A DNA stretch of 64,000 nucleotides from Fragilariopsis cylindrus CCMP1102 (GCA_900095095.1 FMBT01000409.1:62001-126000), one strand, 5' to 3'; shown: positions 20,655-31,612, counted from the stretch's first letter. Numbers and translations: made by a program. The notes: generated by a model not told the origin, from the letters alone.

Positions 20655-22945
20655 CTTTTGCAGCAACAACCGCTCCATAAAAACCGACAGGTGTGATAGT
20701 CGGAACATTCGAGGGCATCGAACTTGGTTCATGACTTGGAGCGGCACTTGGCAATGAACTTGGTGAGAGACTGGGACTAGAACTAGGCACATCACTTGGA
20801 AGAGAAGAAGGTTCCAAACTTGGTGAATCACTTGGCATTGAGCTGGGTCTCAAACTAGGTAAACCGCTCGGATCAAGCGAAGGAGAAGAAGATGGAGACA
20901 CGCTTGGAACATCACTTGGTGCAGAACTTGGTGATTGACTAGGCTTAAGACTTGGACCAAAACTTGGTGCGCCACTCGGATCTAAACTAGGAGAAGAGCT
21001 GGGAACACCACTTGGTGTAAGACTTGGCCCAAAACTAGGCAAACCACTAGGAACCTCACTTGGGATGGAACTTGGTGCGCCACTCGGATCTAAACTAGGA
21101 GCAGAGCTTGGTGCACCACTTGGTGTAAGACTTGGAATGGAACTTGGAACACCACTTGGTGAAAGACTCGGAAGGGAACTAGGGGAAGCACTTGGTGAAA
21201 TACTTGGAAGAGAACTGGGTGCGAGGCTGTTGCTTGGTTCAGCAGTTGCAGTAGGTACAGAACTTGGTACAGCGCTTGTGGTTGGTGCATTGCTTAAGCT
21301 TGGTAGACTACTTGGCAGCAAACTTGGTGCAAAACTAGGGTTAGAACTAGGAACAGCACTGGGTGAGTGACTTGGGTTAGAACTTGGTGTTAGACTGGGC
21401 CTTGAGCTTGGAACAACACTGGGTGAACAACTTGGCTCAGAACTTGGTGTAAGACTTGGCCTTGAGCTTGGAACAGCACTGGGTGAACGACTTGGCTCAG
21501 AACTTGGTGTAAGACTGGGCCTTGAGCTTGGAACAGCACTGGGTGTAAGACTTGGCTCAGAACTTGGTGTAAGACTGGGCCTCGAACTTGGAACAGCACT
21601 GGGTGAACGACTTGGCTCAAAACTAGGCAAAACACTAGGAATCTCACTTGGGATGGAACTTGGTGCCCCACTCAAGTCAAAACTAGGAGAAGAGCTGGGA
21701 ACACCACTTGGTGTAAGACTTGGAACACCACTTGGTGTAAGACTTGGCCCAAAACTAGGCAAACCACTAGGAACCTCACTTGGGATGGAACTTGGTGCGC
21801 CACTCGAGTCAAAACTAGGAGAAGAGCTGGGAACACCACTTGGTGTAAGACTTGGAATGGAACTTAGAACAGCACTTGGTGTAAGACCTGGAATGGAACT
21901 TGGAACAGCACTTGGTGTAAGACTTGGAATGGAACTTGGAACACCACTTGGTGTAAGACTTGGCCCAAAACTAGGCAAACCACTAGGAACCTCACTTGGG
22001 ATGGAACTTGGTGCGCCACTCGGATCAAAACTAGGAGCAGAGCTTGGTGCACCACTTGTTGTAAGACTTGGAATGGAACTTAGAACACCACTTGGTGTAA
22101 GACTTGGCTCAAAACTAGGCAAACCACTAGGAACCTCAGTAGTTGCTACAGTAGGTGCTACAATAGGTGCAGCAGTAGGTGCAGTAGAAGGTGGAGTAGT
22201 AGGTGCTGGGGTAGGTGTCGCGGTAGGTGATGCAGTGGGTGATTTAGGCGATGCAGTAGGTGTCGTGTTAGGCGATGCAGTAGGTGTTGTGTTAGGTTTA
22301 TTACTTGGAACAAGACTAGGAGCAGAAATACTTGGAACAAGACTAGGAGCAGAAATAGGTTCATTACTTTGTGATTGACTAGGCTTAAGGCTTGGACCAG
22401 CACTAAGTGCTCCACTTGGTACAGCACTAGGCATCTCAGTAGGGACGAAAGTTGGTGTGCCACTTGGTGCGCCACTTGGTACACCACTTGGTGCGCCACT
22501 TGGAATGGAACTTGGTACACCACTTGGAGTAAAACTTGGATATGAACTTGGCGCAATTGATATACTTGGACCTGAACTTGGTACAGAACTTGGCTGCTCA
22601 CTGGGAGGCAAAATTGCTTTACCATCTATCTGTGCCACTTTCTTTAACTTTGCAACATAATCTCCTGAAATGACTGCCTCTTCAGTTTTCTCTGCTGCTT
22701 CTGCAGTGTCAAAGCCTGAACAAGCTGAAGCAGTGATAGTACATGGTACATTCCAACATACCAAATTATCTGTATCTACACCCTCAACAACTGAACAAGG
22801 TATTTTGTTCCATCACATTCGACAGCAGGAGTTGGACAAGTAGGGATTGGGGTTAGGGTAGTAGATAGAACTTGTTGGCGTCCACTTGATGCTCCGGCTA
22901 TCTCAGGTGGAAAATCAGCCAACGCTTTTGCTGTCTTAAGAGCAC
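20655..22945 (-). CDS. Giant modular surface protein, exon B (one-base frame slip near 22805)
   Basis: It starts at acceptor TTTTTATAG|GTGCT and ends at AAAAG|GTAAGCC, both phase 1. The first about 125 residues form the soluble domain ALKTAKALADFPP...CDGTK / IPCSVVEGVDTD...ILPPSEQPSS, paralogous to the start of exon C. The rest is Ser/Pro repeats ([47 protein letters not shown]). Exon length is one base short of fitting its phases. The missing base falls in an A-run near 22803-22807, where the frame changes between CDGTK and IPCSVV. This could be a real inactivating deletion or an assembly error. Confidence 0.7.
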
Positions 22946-23039
22946 CTATAAAAAGACAAAAGAAGTAAATAATTTGTTAAAAATTGTTGATGCTAAAAAA
23001 GACAATGTTCTGGGGGAAGAAAAGAGAGTTTTGGCTTAC
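22946..23039 (-). other. 94-bp intron between exons A and B
   Basis: Donor GTAAGCC after GAAGAAG and acceptor CTTTTTATAG, phase 1. It is homologous in layout and sequence (GTAAGCCAAAAC start, CCCCCAGAACATTGTC block) to the twin 96-bp introns at 20430-20654, evidence that exon-intron units were duplicated together. Confidence 0.8.
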
Positions 23040-24963
23040 CTTCTTCAATTTCAGCCTGAGTCACAGATGGGTCTAAGGCAAATAGAATAGCAAAAGTAGT
23101 GGAAGGGGTCTCAGTCGGAACATTTGAGGGCATTGTACTTGGGGAAAGACTTGGAGCAGAACTTGGAACAATACTAGGTTTGCTACTTGGATCCTGACTA
23201 GGAGCAGAACTAGGTACATCACTTGGTGCGCCACTCGGAATGAAACTTGGAACAGCACTCGGTAAAAGGCTTGGAAAAGAACTTGGTGCAATGCTAATGC
23301 TTGGTTCTGCAGTTGCGGTGGGTCCAGAACTAGGGACAGCACTTGTGCTAGGTGCAGAGCTTAAGCTGGGTACATTACTAGGCAAACCACTTGGTTTGAA
23401 ACTTGGAACAGTACTCGGTTTGTTACTTGGATCCTGACTAGGAGCAGAACTAGGTACATCACTTGGTGCGCCACTCGGATCAAGACTAGGAGAAGAGCTG
23501 GGTACACCACTTGGTGCGACACTCAGAATTGAACTTGGAATAGCACTAGCCAAACCACTAGGAATTTCACTAGGAATCTCATTTGGGGTGGAACTTGGTG
23601 CAGAGCTTGAGCTTGGTGCGCCATTTGGAATGGAACTTGGAAAAGAACTAGGCAAAACACCAGGAGTCTCACTTGGAATGGAACTTGGTGAGCCATTTTG
23701 ATCAAAACTTGGAGAAGAGCTGGTTACACCACTTGGTGTAGGACTTGGAATTACACTGGGGATGAAACTGGGTACAGAACTTGTTGAAATTGCTGGTGAT
23801 GTGCTAGGACTTGAAGTTGGACTCAATGTTGGCAAAGAGGTGGGAGTTGCTGTTGGTGAATCAGTTTGTTTACACTTATTCCTGCATGTTGCTGGACAAA
23901 AGAACTTAAGTTTCTTTTCGTTGGTACCAGGTTGGACCTTTTTACATCTCTTGTTTGGTTTTTCTGCAACATATGAATCACATGTTTGGGTTGCATTACC
24001 TTTAAATCGGAATGAATCCAAATTTTCACAACCACCACGTTTTACTGTTGGTGATGATGTTGGTGAATCAGTTTCTTTACATTTTCTCTTGCAGGTTGAT
24101 GGACAAAAGAATTTTAATTTTTTATCAGTACCGGGTTGTTCCTTTCTACATCTCTTCCGTGGTTGTTTTGCAACGTATGAATCACATGTAAGTTCTGGAT
24201 TGTCTTTAAATTGGAATGAATCCGAATTTTCACAAGCTTTACGCTTAACTGTTGGTGAAGATGTTGGTGAATCGGTTTTTTTACATTTCTTCTTGCAGGT
24301 TGATGGACAAAAGAACTTAACTTTTTTGTCAGTACCAAGTTGTTTCTTCTTACATCTCTTGTTTGGTTTTTTTGCAACAAATGAATCACATGTTTGGGTT
24401 GCATCGCCGTCAAATTGGAATGAATCCGAATTTTCACAATCGCCACGAAGTTGACGTTGTGCACCGAATAAACGAGCAGCAGTTTTAGTAGCTACCGTAG
24501 CTGCTGTAGTAGCTACCACAGGACCTGCCGCACCACAAAGTTCAAGTTGTACACCGAGTAAACGAGCAGTAGTTTTAGTAGCTACCGTAGCTGCTGTAGT
24601 AGGTACCGCAGGACCTGCCGCACCACGAAGTTCAAGTTGTGCACCGAGTAAACGAGCAGCAGTTTTAGTAGCTACTGTAGCTGCTGTAGTAGCTACCGCA
24701 GGACCTGCTGCACCACGAAGTTCAAGTTGTGCACCGAGTAAACGAGCAGCAGTTTTAGTAGCTACCGTAGCTGCTGTAGTAGCTACCGCAGGACCTGCTG
24801 CACCACGAAGTTCAAGTTGTGCACCGAGTAAACGAGCAGCAGTTTTAGTAGCTACCGTAGCTGCTGTAGTAGCTACCGCAGGACCTGCCGTAGGTACTGC
24901 ATTAGCTGCGTTAACAAGGATGAAGACAAGGAAGGCGCTGATATACGCAAAAGAAAGCTTCAT
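23040..24963 (-). CDS. Giant modular surface protein, first exon A (signal peptide, Ala repeats, three six-Cys modules)
   Basis: The start at 24963 gives MKLSFAYISAFLVFILVNA, a clear signal peptide; an upstream in-frame start would bury it. Next come five 30-residue Ala-rich repeats (RLLGAQLELRG), then three modules of about 50 residues of the form CENSDSFQF...TCDSYVA..P.KRC......FFCPSTC...C. Each has six cysteines in the spacing of ShK-type domains, with very basic surroundings. These disulfide modules are common in secreted diatom proteins and carry no implied toxicity. The remainder is Ser/Pro repeats, then PSVTQAEIEEG leading to the donor GTAAGCC. The product is inferred to enter the secretory pathway and to be a cell-surface or extracellular-matrix protein. 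The promoter region is the AT-rich sequence upstream of 24963; no motif is recognised. Confidence 0.8.
24451..24895 (-). repeat. 90-bp tandem repeat, five copies
   Basis: The string AGTTTTAGTA recurs at 24481, 24571, 24661, 24751 and 24841, exactly 90 bp apart. Copies are nearly identical, with a few changes in the one nearest the six-Cys modules and in the next. Each encodes a 30-residue Ala/Thr-rich segment ending LLGAQLELRG, likely helical. Confidence 0.95.
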
Positions 24964-26132
24964 AATGACAACTTCTTTTGTAATGTTATAGGAACACAGA
25001 AGATGGGAAGATGAGGAAAAATTGAATTGAACAATAATGTGAGAAACATATTTGCACAATGGACGTAGATAGAAAGGATGAAGAATAAATCAGAGGGTAC
25101 AATAGAAAGAAGTATAATTGGATGTATAGATCAGCCGATTGTCGATTATTTTTCGAAGGGAAAAAAGTTTAACAATGGTGGGAAGACGACATATACAACG
25201 ACTTGATTCGATCCAGACTAGACTTGACTAGACTCGTCGGATTCTAACCCCCCAAGACAACTTACCAAAAAACAGCAATAAGCTTTTGGGACAATTCGTA
25301 CAGCGGTTTGTACGGCGGTAGGCAGATTAAAAAATAAAACGATGAAAGTTAATTCTTTTATTTTTATGGGAATTTATACCTTTCCGATTTATATTGTAAT
25401 GTAAAACCTTTATTTCTCAATTACATGTACTTTGACGTAAAGTTATCTGATTTTGAGCGTGTTTAACTTTCTGTTGAGGCAGCTGCTGTGTTGCTGTGAA
25501 TTTTTACCTGATAGAAACGATTCTTCGGGCACCGGCGTCGACGTGGTCATGTGTTGACATGATGGGTAGAAACGAATCTTCGGGCACTGGCGTCGACGTG
25601 GTCATGTGTTGACATAATGAGAGGTGCTGTGTGGCTATGAATTTTTGACGTTGACAAAGAAACGATTCTTTGGGAGTTGTGGTAATGAGAGGTGCTGTAT
25701 TAATGACGACCAAAATTTCGTAAATCATAATGATGCCTCATTTTTTATCGTAATTACTCCGGTACTTACTTATCATTCTATCTTTTTTTTTACACCGTAA
25801 TTAAATTGTTCAAGAAAAAATGGAATTGAATAATATTCTTAGATAATTAAAAAAATCGGAGTTATTCGCAAAACTGCATCCTGATTTTGTTGTTGTCCCA
25901 GAAGAATTTTTTTTATCGAAATTACTCCGGTACCTACTTATCATTATATCTTTTTTTTACACCGTAATTAAATTGTATAAGAAAAAATGGAATTGAATAA
26001 TATTCTTAGATAATTAAAAAAATCGGAGTTATTCGCAAAACTGCATCCTGATTTTGTTGTTGTCCCAGTAGGACTACGACGTACTGTACTAAAGGCACTC
26101 ATAATAATATATGTATATTATGTATATGTATT

Positions 26133-26549
26133 TTACTCTATATTGCGAAAGCGCCATTCCAAAAGCGCACGCGGTTAAACCGATTTCTATTATGACATAC
26201 TTAAGGTCTAATGTATTCTACTCTATATTGCGAAAGCGCCATTCCAAAAGCGCACGCGGTTAAACCGATTTCTATTATGACATACTTAAGGTCTAATGTA
26301 TTCTACTCTATATTGCGAAAGCGCCATTCCAAAAGCGCACGCGGTTAAACCGATTTCTATTATGACATACTTAAGGTCTAATGTATTCTACTCTATATTG
26401 CGAAAGCGCCATTCCAAAAGCGCACGCGGTTAAACCGATTTCTATTATGACATACTTAAGGTCTAATGTATTCTACTCTATATTGCGAAAGCGCCATTCC
26501 AAAAGCGCACGCGGTTAAACCGATTTCTATTATGACATACTTAAGGTCA
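26133..26549. repeat. 85-bp minisatellite, five copies
   Basis: The string TATTGCGAAA recurs at 26141, 26226, 26311, 26396 and 26481, an exact 85-bp period. Copies look identical except at the outer edges. Each contains GCGCCATTCC and AAAAGCGCACGCGG in AT-rich surroundings. It is noncoding in all frames. Confidence 0.95.
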
Positions 26550-26784
26550 AAATGTCGGAAGCAATAGTCAGCAATGCATGTCTTCATTTACTACAGTACT
26601 GGTAACGTTCCTGTATATCTGTGCGTGTGACGTGTAATAATCTCTTTAAAAGAGCGCGAAGATCTTCTTTCCAGACAGACATGCGGGACTGACTAGGAAC
26701 AGAACCAGAAGAAGAAAGAGAAGCGAAAAAAAAGGTATATTTATACGTTGTTGATTTTAAAACCCTAAAAGCTGGAAACTTGTG

Positions 26785-26860
26785 GTGATTGACTAGGCTT
26801 AAGGCTCGGAACAGAACAGAACAGAACTTGGACCAGCACTAATAGGAACAGCACTAGGCG
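26785..26860 (-). pseudogene. Short scrap of the giant Ser/Pro gene
   Basis: Positions 26785-26860 closely resemble the minus-strand gene sequence at about 22372-22435 (gtgattgactaggcttaagg, cttggaccagcacta, gcactaggc), with a small AACAG expansion inserted. No useful frame remains. It abuts the next gene's 5' end and may form part of its leader. Confidence 0.5.
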
Positions 26861-26932
26861 GTGAAAGGTAGAAATCAACGCGGACATAACTTTTTCTCGA
26901 TATTGATTCATTTAATCGCTATTGAAGTACTA

Positions 26933-28131
26933 ATGTTGATAACCAATTCAAATCATCCAACACTTGAATCAATCAATCAAACACTATGCATTACTTGTGA
27001 TCACGAAGTAAATATGAACCTAACTGAGGCTACTACTACTACCGAAACTAACAATAATTCGAATTTGATAAGAAAATCAATAGCGTTGAACCATGCTGGG
27101 ATTTATTGTATGGAATCGAATAATACCGTTGAGGCCATCAAATTGTTTACCGTCGCTTTCAAAACCCATTTAGATCTCGTAACAAAGAAGAATTTTAGAA
27201 GTAGTAGTAGATCTCTCGTCCCTTCTGGTACAACTGGAACTATTGATCAAAATCAACCATCTCATCTAGTGCGATCAGTTTCTGCGTCGTCTCCTTCTTC
27301 TTCTTCTACAGTCAATTTTGATCTGTCTTCACTTTCTTTAAGACAGCAACTGAGATTGAAAAGAAGTATCAACGTGGATGACTTCTTTGTTAGTTTGCCA
27401 GAGCAATACCTCTATCATACCACCAGTAGTTGTAATTGGACTGCCTATCGTGATCTGATCCGTATTCCACCTATCGAAGAATTACCTCTGACATTGTCCT
27501 TTGCATGGGAAGTAGAAGAAGAAGAAGCAAATCACGGCAAGAACGACGACGACGACTGTAGCAACCCAAGAGAAGAAAAGAAAGATTTCTCGGATTTATT
27601 TTAACAAGTTACGCTTTCAATTTAGCGTTAGCTCATCACCAACGTGGTTACGAATTATCATTGTTCGATACGAGCGATGATTCAAGGTTGATTCAACAAT
27701 ATTCCTTCAATCGTGCAGGACGACTGTATGAGCTCACAATGAATTTAGAAAAGATTCGATCAAATGCAGCGATAATACTAGAAGATGAGCAAATTCAGAG
27801 AGGAGAAGCTCCATCGGAGGAAAGGTTGCACTCATCTGTTATAACTGATCCTAATCTCAGTTCCAAGTCGACTTGGTTTTCACCAAGAATCGTTCTGGCG
27901 TGTATCAATAATTTGGCGCAGGTACATTTTCTTTTAAACGACTCCATTCAGTCTCAACGATGCTATCGTCAATTACGATCTACTGTTGCCAATCTAAATC
28001 AGAGAAGACAAGTAAATGGTGATAGGGGGGAAGGTTACCTCCAATTCTATTGGACGTGTGCATATAGAGGTTTGTTGCAACATCACTTTCTGCCATCAAC
28101 AACGATATCAAGGTACGCCGCAGCGGCATAA
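26933..28131 (+). CDS. Putative helical-repeat (TPR-like) protein with one frame break
   Basis: The first frame (ATG at 26933) encodes ALNHAGIYCMESNNTVEAIKLF, which has the spacing of a TPR-type helix pair, then a variable region ending at a stop at 27604. Overlapping it in another frame, FLGFILTSYAFNLALAHHQRGYE continues directly into the second part, which has helix pairs (SFNRAGRLYELTMNLEK, CINNLAQVHFLLNDSIQSQRCYRQL) and a small-residue C terminus AAAA. The switch lies in the purine run near 27570-27585. Proteins of this build, short helical repeats with diverged middles, are numerous in diatoms; their role is unknown. It may be a real gene with an assembly indel, a young pseudogene, or hold an unrecognised intron. 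Confidence 0.5.
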
Positions 28132-29203
28132 AAAGAAAGAGTTCAATAGACAAATAAGTTTGCAAAATATTATCTACATAAACTATATAAATATTATTTT
28201 ATTTTTGACATCGTTAGTCCAATAGAAGTAACTGATACATGGTCTGTTTTCGAAGCTTGTCTGCCATTCCCTAGCCTGGCTTGATGCTAGTATTACTCTT
28301 ATTACTATTCTATACTTTGTTTTCTTATGGTATATTAATAGCATATGACGTGATACTTCCTTCATGTGGAGAAGATCATTGTACTAGTTATACGTCGTTT
28401 ATTTGTTGTTGTGTTTTTGATTACTGTATTGATTTCGCATGATTGATTCGTATGAATCGCATATTACTTTCGTTTGTGTGTGTATCGTATCATCAGTAAC
28501 CTTACGATCGCAATCGATCCTCGACTTCAATTATTTCATCATTTCAACACTATATATTACTCTTGGTTCATGTTCTTGTGTATCTTCACGTAGATATTCC
28601 ATTAAAGACAATATAATTAATCATGACTATCTTCTTCAATCTGTAATGAATGATGATACAGTACTAGTCTAGCAAGTAACATAATATAGCGTTAGAAGTC
28701 TTGATGTCCATTTTGAATACAGCATAAAACCCTAGCATAGTCATTACAATACGCACCAGTTTAGTCATTCTTGTTTTAGGACTGCTGCGAGACAGACAGT
28801 CATGTTGGTTAGGTTGGCTTATTGAAGCCTACGGATTTCATTTTGTGTATCTTGAGATATACCAGTTTCTTGAGTAGAATTACAGTACTATAGCGTCATC
28901 GTCCTTAGGAATCTGAGAGGGAATGTACCGGAGTCATCATTCGTATTGATGGCAGGTGGCTGAGGACCAGAGTCGGGGATATTATCTAATATCCAGACTA
29001 AAACTAAAATAAAGGAATACAAAGACAATGACAATGACAACGGCAATTGACCGATAACACTAATGTACTGCTTTGTCGTTGCTATTATTAGAAGGTTAAA
29101 TTAAATTAGATAAAGTAAAATTAAATATTTATATTATCATTTTTACTATTATTTGATTTTTTCATAAATTACGATCCATTATGTACTTCGATGCCACTTT
29201 ATT
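28132..29203. other. Gene-free stretch, nothing recognised
   Basis: AT-rich sequence with only short chance frames. No repeat, hairpin or RNA gene was recognised. It should include the 3' ends of the two convergent flanking genes. Confidence 0.5.
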
Positions 29204-29992
29204 TTATGCTGTTGTTTCTTCTGCCGACGCAGTAGTAGTCGTAGTAGGTTCGACGTCGATAACTGATGCATCACTATCACTATTGACTACTCCTTCTCCT
29301 CCTCTCACTACTTTTTGTTTAAGTTGCTCTGCGTATGCAGGATCATATATTGCATTAAAATAGGCAGTAAATTCAATTCCTTCATTTCCAGGTAATTTAT
29401 ATACTTTAGCAATTTCAGGTATATCTTCTAATACTTCAACTTCACCATCAATACCATTTACTGATTTTAATCCATACGCATCAACTGCAGACTGACATGT
29501 TCGAATAACACCTTCCTGTACAGCAAAACCTTTGATTTGTGGCATTGCAAATGGTGGAACTTGTCCTTTCCGAAACCCTGGAAAATTTGCTTTCTTTGCA
29601 CTATCCTTTAGGACAGTTGAATGCAGTTCTTTTATTAATGGACCTTCTACACGAGCTTTTAACCAAAATTTATATACAGTCTCATTAGCATCTTCTTCGC
29701 CCTTATTACGAACACCTGTTAATCCTGTAGCTTCACCCATATCTTTCATACGAGAACCGGTCATTGTTTTTACTGATGTAATTTCTTCACCACCTTCAGG
29801 TTCTGGTTTTAATTCGACTGTTGTTGCTTTGGCTTCAGCATGAAGTCGACTCGTCAATAATGACGACGACGATGACGACGACGACAACGACAACGACGAT
29901 GATGTAACAACAAAAGCGGCGACAGGATCTAGTAAACTAAAGGTAGCAGCGCATCCCAGTAGGAGAACAGTTAGGATAAGGCTGTTCATCAT
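29204..29992 (-). CDS. Plastid-targeted trigger-factor N-domain protein
   Basis: A single exon of 262 residues. MMNSLILTVLLLGCAATFSLL is a signal peptide, and PVAAFVVTSS supplies an Ala-Phe cleavage site of the diatom plastid presequence type, followed by a Ser-rich transit-like segment. The mature part, about residues 100-230, matches the ribosome-binding N domain of bacterial trigger factor, with the signature PGFRKGQVPPFAMPQ. The prolyl isomerase and C-terminal chaperone domains of full trigger factor (about 430 residues) are absent. A role at plastid ribosomes, meeting nascent chains, is inferred from the domain and the targeting signal. The C-terminal tail is acidic and Thr-rich. Confidence 0.8.
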   Translation of the reverse strand: MMNSLILTVLLLGCAATFSLLDPVAAFVVTSSSLSLSSSSSSSSLLTSRLHAEAKATTVELKPEPEGGEEITSVKTMTGSRMKDMGEATGLTGVRNKGEEDANETVYKFWLKARVEGPLIKELHSTVLKDSAKKANFPGFRKGQVPPFAMPQIKGFAVQEGVIRTCQSAVDAYGLKSVNGIDGEVEVLEDIPEIAKVYKLPGNEGIEFTAYFNAIYDPAYAEQLKQKVVRGGEGVVNSDSDASVIDVEPTTTTTASAEETTA

Positions 29993-30586
29993 CTTTCGTT
30001 ATTGTTTGTTGTCGTAGTACTACCTGCTATTAAAGAATTAAGTAAATTTGTACAAAGTAAATTTGTACAAGCATTGATAGCAATCGTCCCTCGTCTACTG
30101 TACTACAACTACTAGAACTGCAATCCGTCGTAACAGGGAGGACAGAACAACACATCAAACACATCATCACATCAGATCACATCAGATCGGATCAGATCAG
30201 ATCAGATCAGAAAAAAAGAGGTAGTACGTACAGTACACTGTACAAATACGTCAGTGGTGCACGAGAGAAGGCCAGACTGTTTTTCAGATTTTGAAGTACG
30301 ACTGGATTCAGCATTGACTCACTCGACTACAGTGCTACAGAACAGTACTTAAGGCCAGGCTGTAGTTCCCCTCTTGTGCATAATAGCTACTGTAATGTAT
30401 TTATGGAAAGAGCTAGTTACAACATACTACATAATAAAGTCACTACTATGAACAATCACTTACTAGCATAATAAGTACTCAAGCTTGATGGATCCATCCT
30501 TGGAATGAATCAAATAATGATGCTTTTGGCATAATAGTGTGGTATACAACAGATACGATATTGGACATCTATCTTGCTCATATTCA
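29993..30586. other. Intergenic with GATCA microsatellite
   Basis: The spacer between two minus-strand genes. It contains a short run of ATCAG/ATCAC units at 30165-30215 and otherwise nothing recognisable. The promoter of the trigger-factor-like gene must lie in its left part. Confidence 0.6.
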
Positions 30587-31612
30587 TCACATCTTTGGAA
30601 TCAAATGATGCTTTGGCATGTGAAAACTATTTGATGCGAAATACTCATCTGTCATTCGCATCATTTCTTTTGTTCCCACCGAAAGAAAACGTGCATCTTC
30701 ACTATCCGTTGGCTGGAAGACATGTTGCAACACCTCGGGATTGACACGACCATGCAAACACCCATCACGCTTTTCTCGAGATAGAATATGGACCATTTTA
30801 AATGTATTTGGATATTGTTTCATCAATGACGCAATATCCTCATTCCAAAAGGTATCATCGAATGTTCGAGAGGCCCACAATAAAACAACACGCTTGGCAT
30901 CCCCCTTTTCCAATTCAGCCTTCGCGATGGGTAGTCCCTCGGTTATGCCAACGCCATATGCTACAATCCCGACGTATTCACCTTTTTGTCGAGATCTGTT
31001 GGCGGATATACCGAACGTATTCATTTCCTCACCAATCTGTAATCGGTCGAGGAAACCACTTGCTCGACCATTCGGGTAGACTTTCAATGTGATATCAAAT
31101 TCGTCGTCTCGCAAGGCACTCATAGAATATGATTTTGGTTTGTAATTTGGTATTACCATCTTCACAACATCACCCATATCAATTCGTACCTCGGAATGTG
31201 GTTTCGCTCGTCCTGTAAACGTGGCATTTTTCGGAATCTCAAAAGTGAGTGTATATACTGGTAAATGATCTGTGGAGGCAGCAATTAATGTGGTCTTATT
31301 CAGGAGCTTGGTAGGAACACCTGTATACCAGGGCACTTCGGTAGCAAATACAGCTGCAACAGTTGACATTAGACGAAATCCGTAATTATCTACGATAGAG
31401 GAGAGCATAAACAAAGTTATCGATAACAATAATAATAATGCGAGAAACGACGATAACGTGTACTGTAGTTTCATCAAGATTTGTAGTTGTTGTTGTTGTT
31501 GTAATTGTTGTCTTGCGAATTTATGACATACTGGTACCGGTAGCAGCATTTCTTCATTTCGATTTGATTGACAACGCATACTTACACACAATGAATTCAA
31601 TTCCATCGACAT
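30587..31612 (-). CDS. Membrane-anchored NADH-cytochrome b5 reductase-like flavoprotein
   Basis: About 341 residues from ATG 31612. One hydrophobic helix (SFLALLLLLSITLFMLSSIV, about residues 55-75) anchors the N terminus. The FAD domain follows: KSYSMSA stands in the place of the RPYTP/S flavin motif, then VYPNGRASGFLDRLQIGEEM. The NAD(P) domain has VAYGVGITEGLPIAKAEL (the G-x-G-x-T nucleotide loop) and VVLLWASRTFDDTFWNED, as in ferredoxin-NADP reductase family members. The C-terminal FLSVGTKEMMRMTDEYF replaces the usual cysteine-containing CGP motif. Electron transfer from NAD(P)H to a cytochrome or similar acceptor is inferred; the acceptor is unknown. Confidence 0.75.
   Translation of the reverse strand: MSMELNSLCVSMRCQSNRNEEMLLPVPVCHKFARQQLQQQQQLQILMKLQYTLSSFLALLLLLSITLFMLSSIVDNYGFRLMSTVAAVFATEVPWYTGVPTKLLNKTTLIAASTDHLPVYTLTFEIPKNATFTGRAKPHSEVRIDMGDVVKMVIPNYKPKSYSMSALRDDEFDITLKVYPNGRASGFLDRLQIGEEMNTFGISANRSRQKGEYVGIVAYGVGITEGLPIAKAELEKGDAKRVVLLWASRTFDDTFWNEDIASLMKQYPNTFKMVHILSREKRDGCLHGRVNPEVLQHVFQPTDSEDARFLSVGTKEMMRMTDEYFASNSFHMPKHHLIPKM

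Larger units (their letters stand above)
24964..26932. repeat. Gene-free stretch with three kinds of local repeats
   Basis: No convincing gene. It holds a 55-bp duplication (agaaacga..tcttcgggca at 25513 and 25568), a 168-bp duplication (about 25752-25900 and 25920-26069) and an 85-bp minisatellite (26133-26549). A short scrap of the giant gene's Ser/Pro repeat lies at about 26785-26860. The first 100 bp or so should include the promoter of the giant gene. Confidence 0.7.

Noticed and set aside
23850-24454. Reading the three six-Cys modules as a toxin
   Set aside because: The spacing is ShK-like, but such modules are widespread in secreted diatom proteins and nothing else suggests a toxin.
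24964-25059. Upstream start at 25059 for exon A
   Set aside because: It would put about 32 residues before a good signal peptide; ATG 24963 places the signal peptide at the N terminus.
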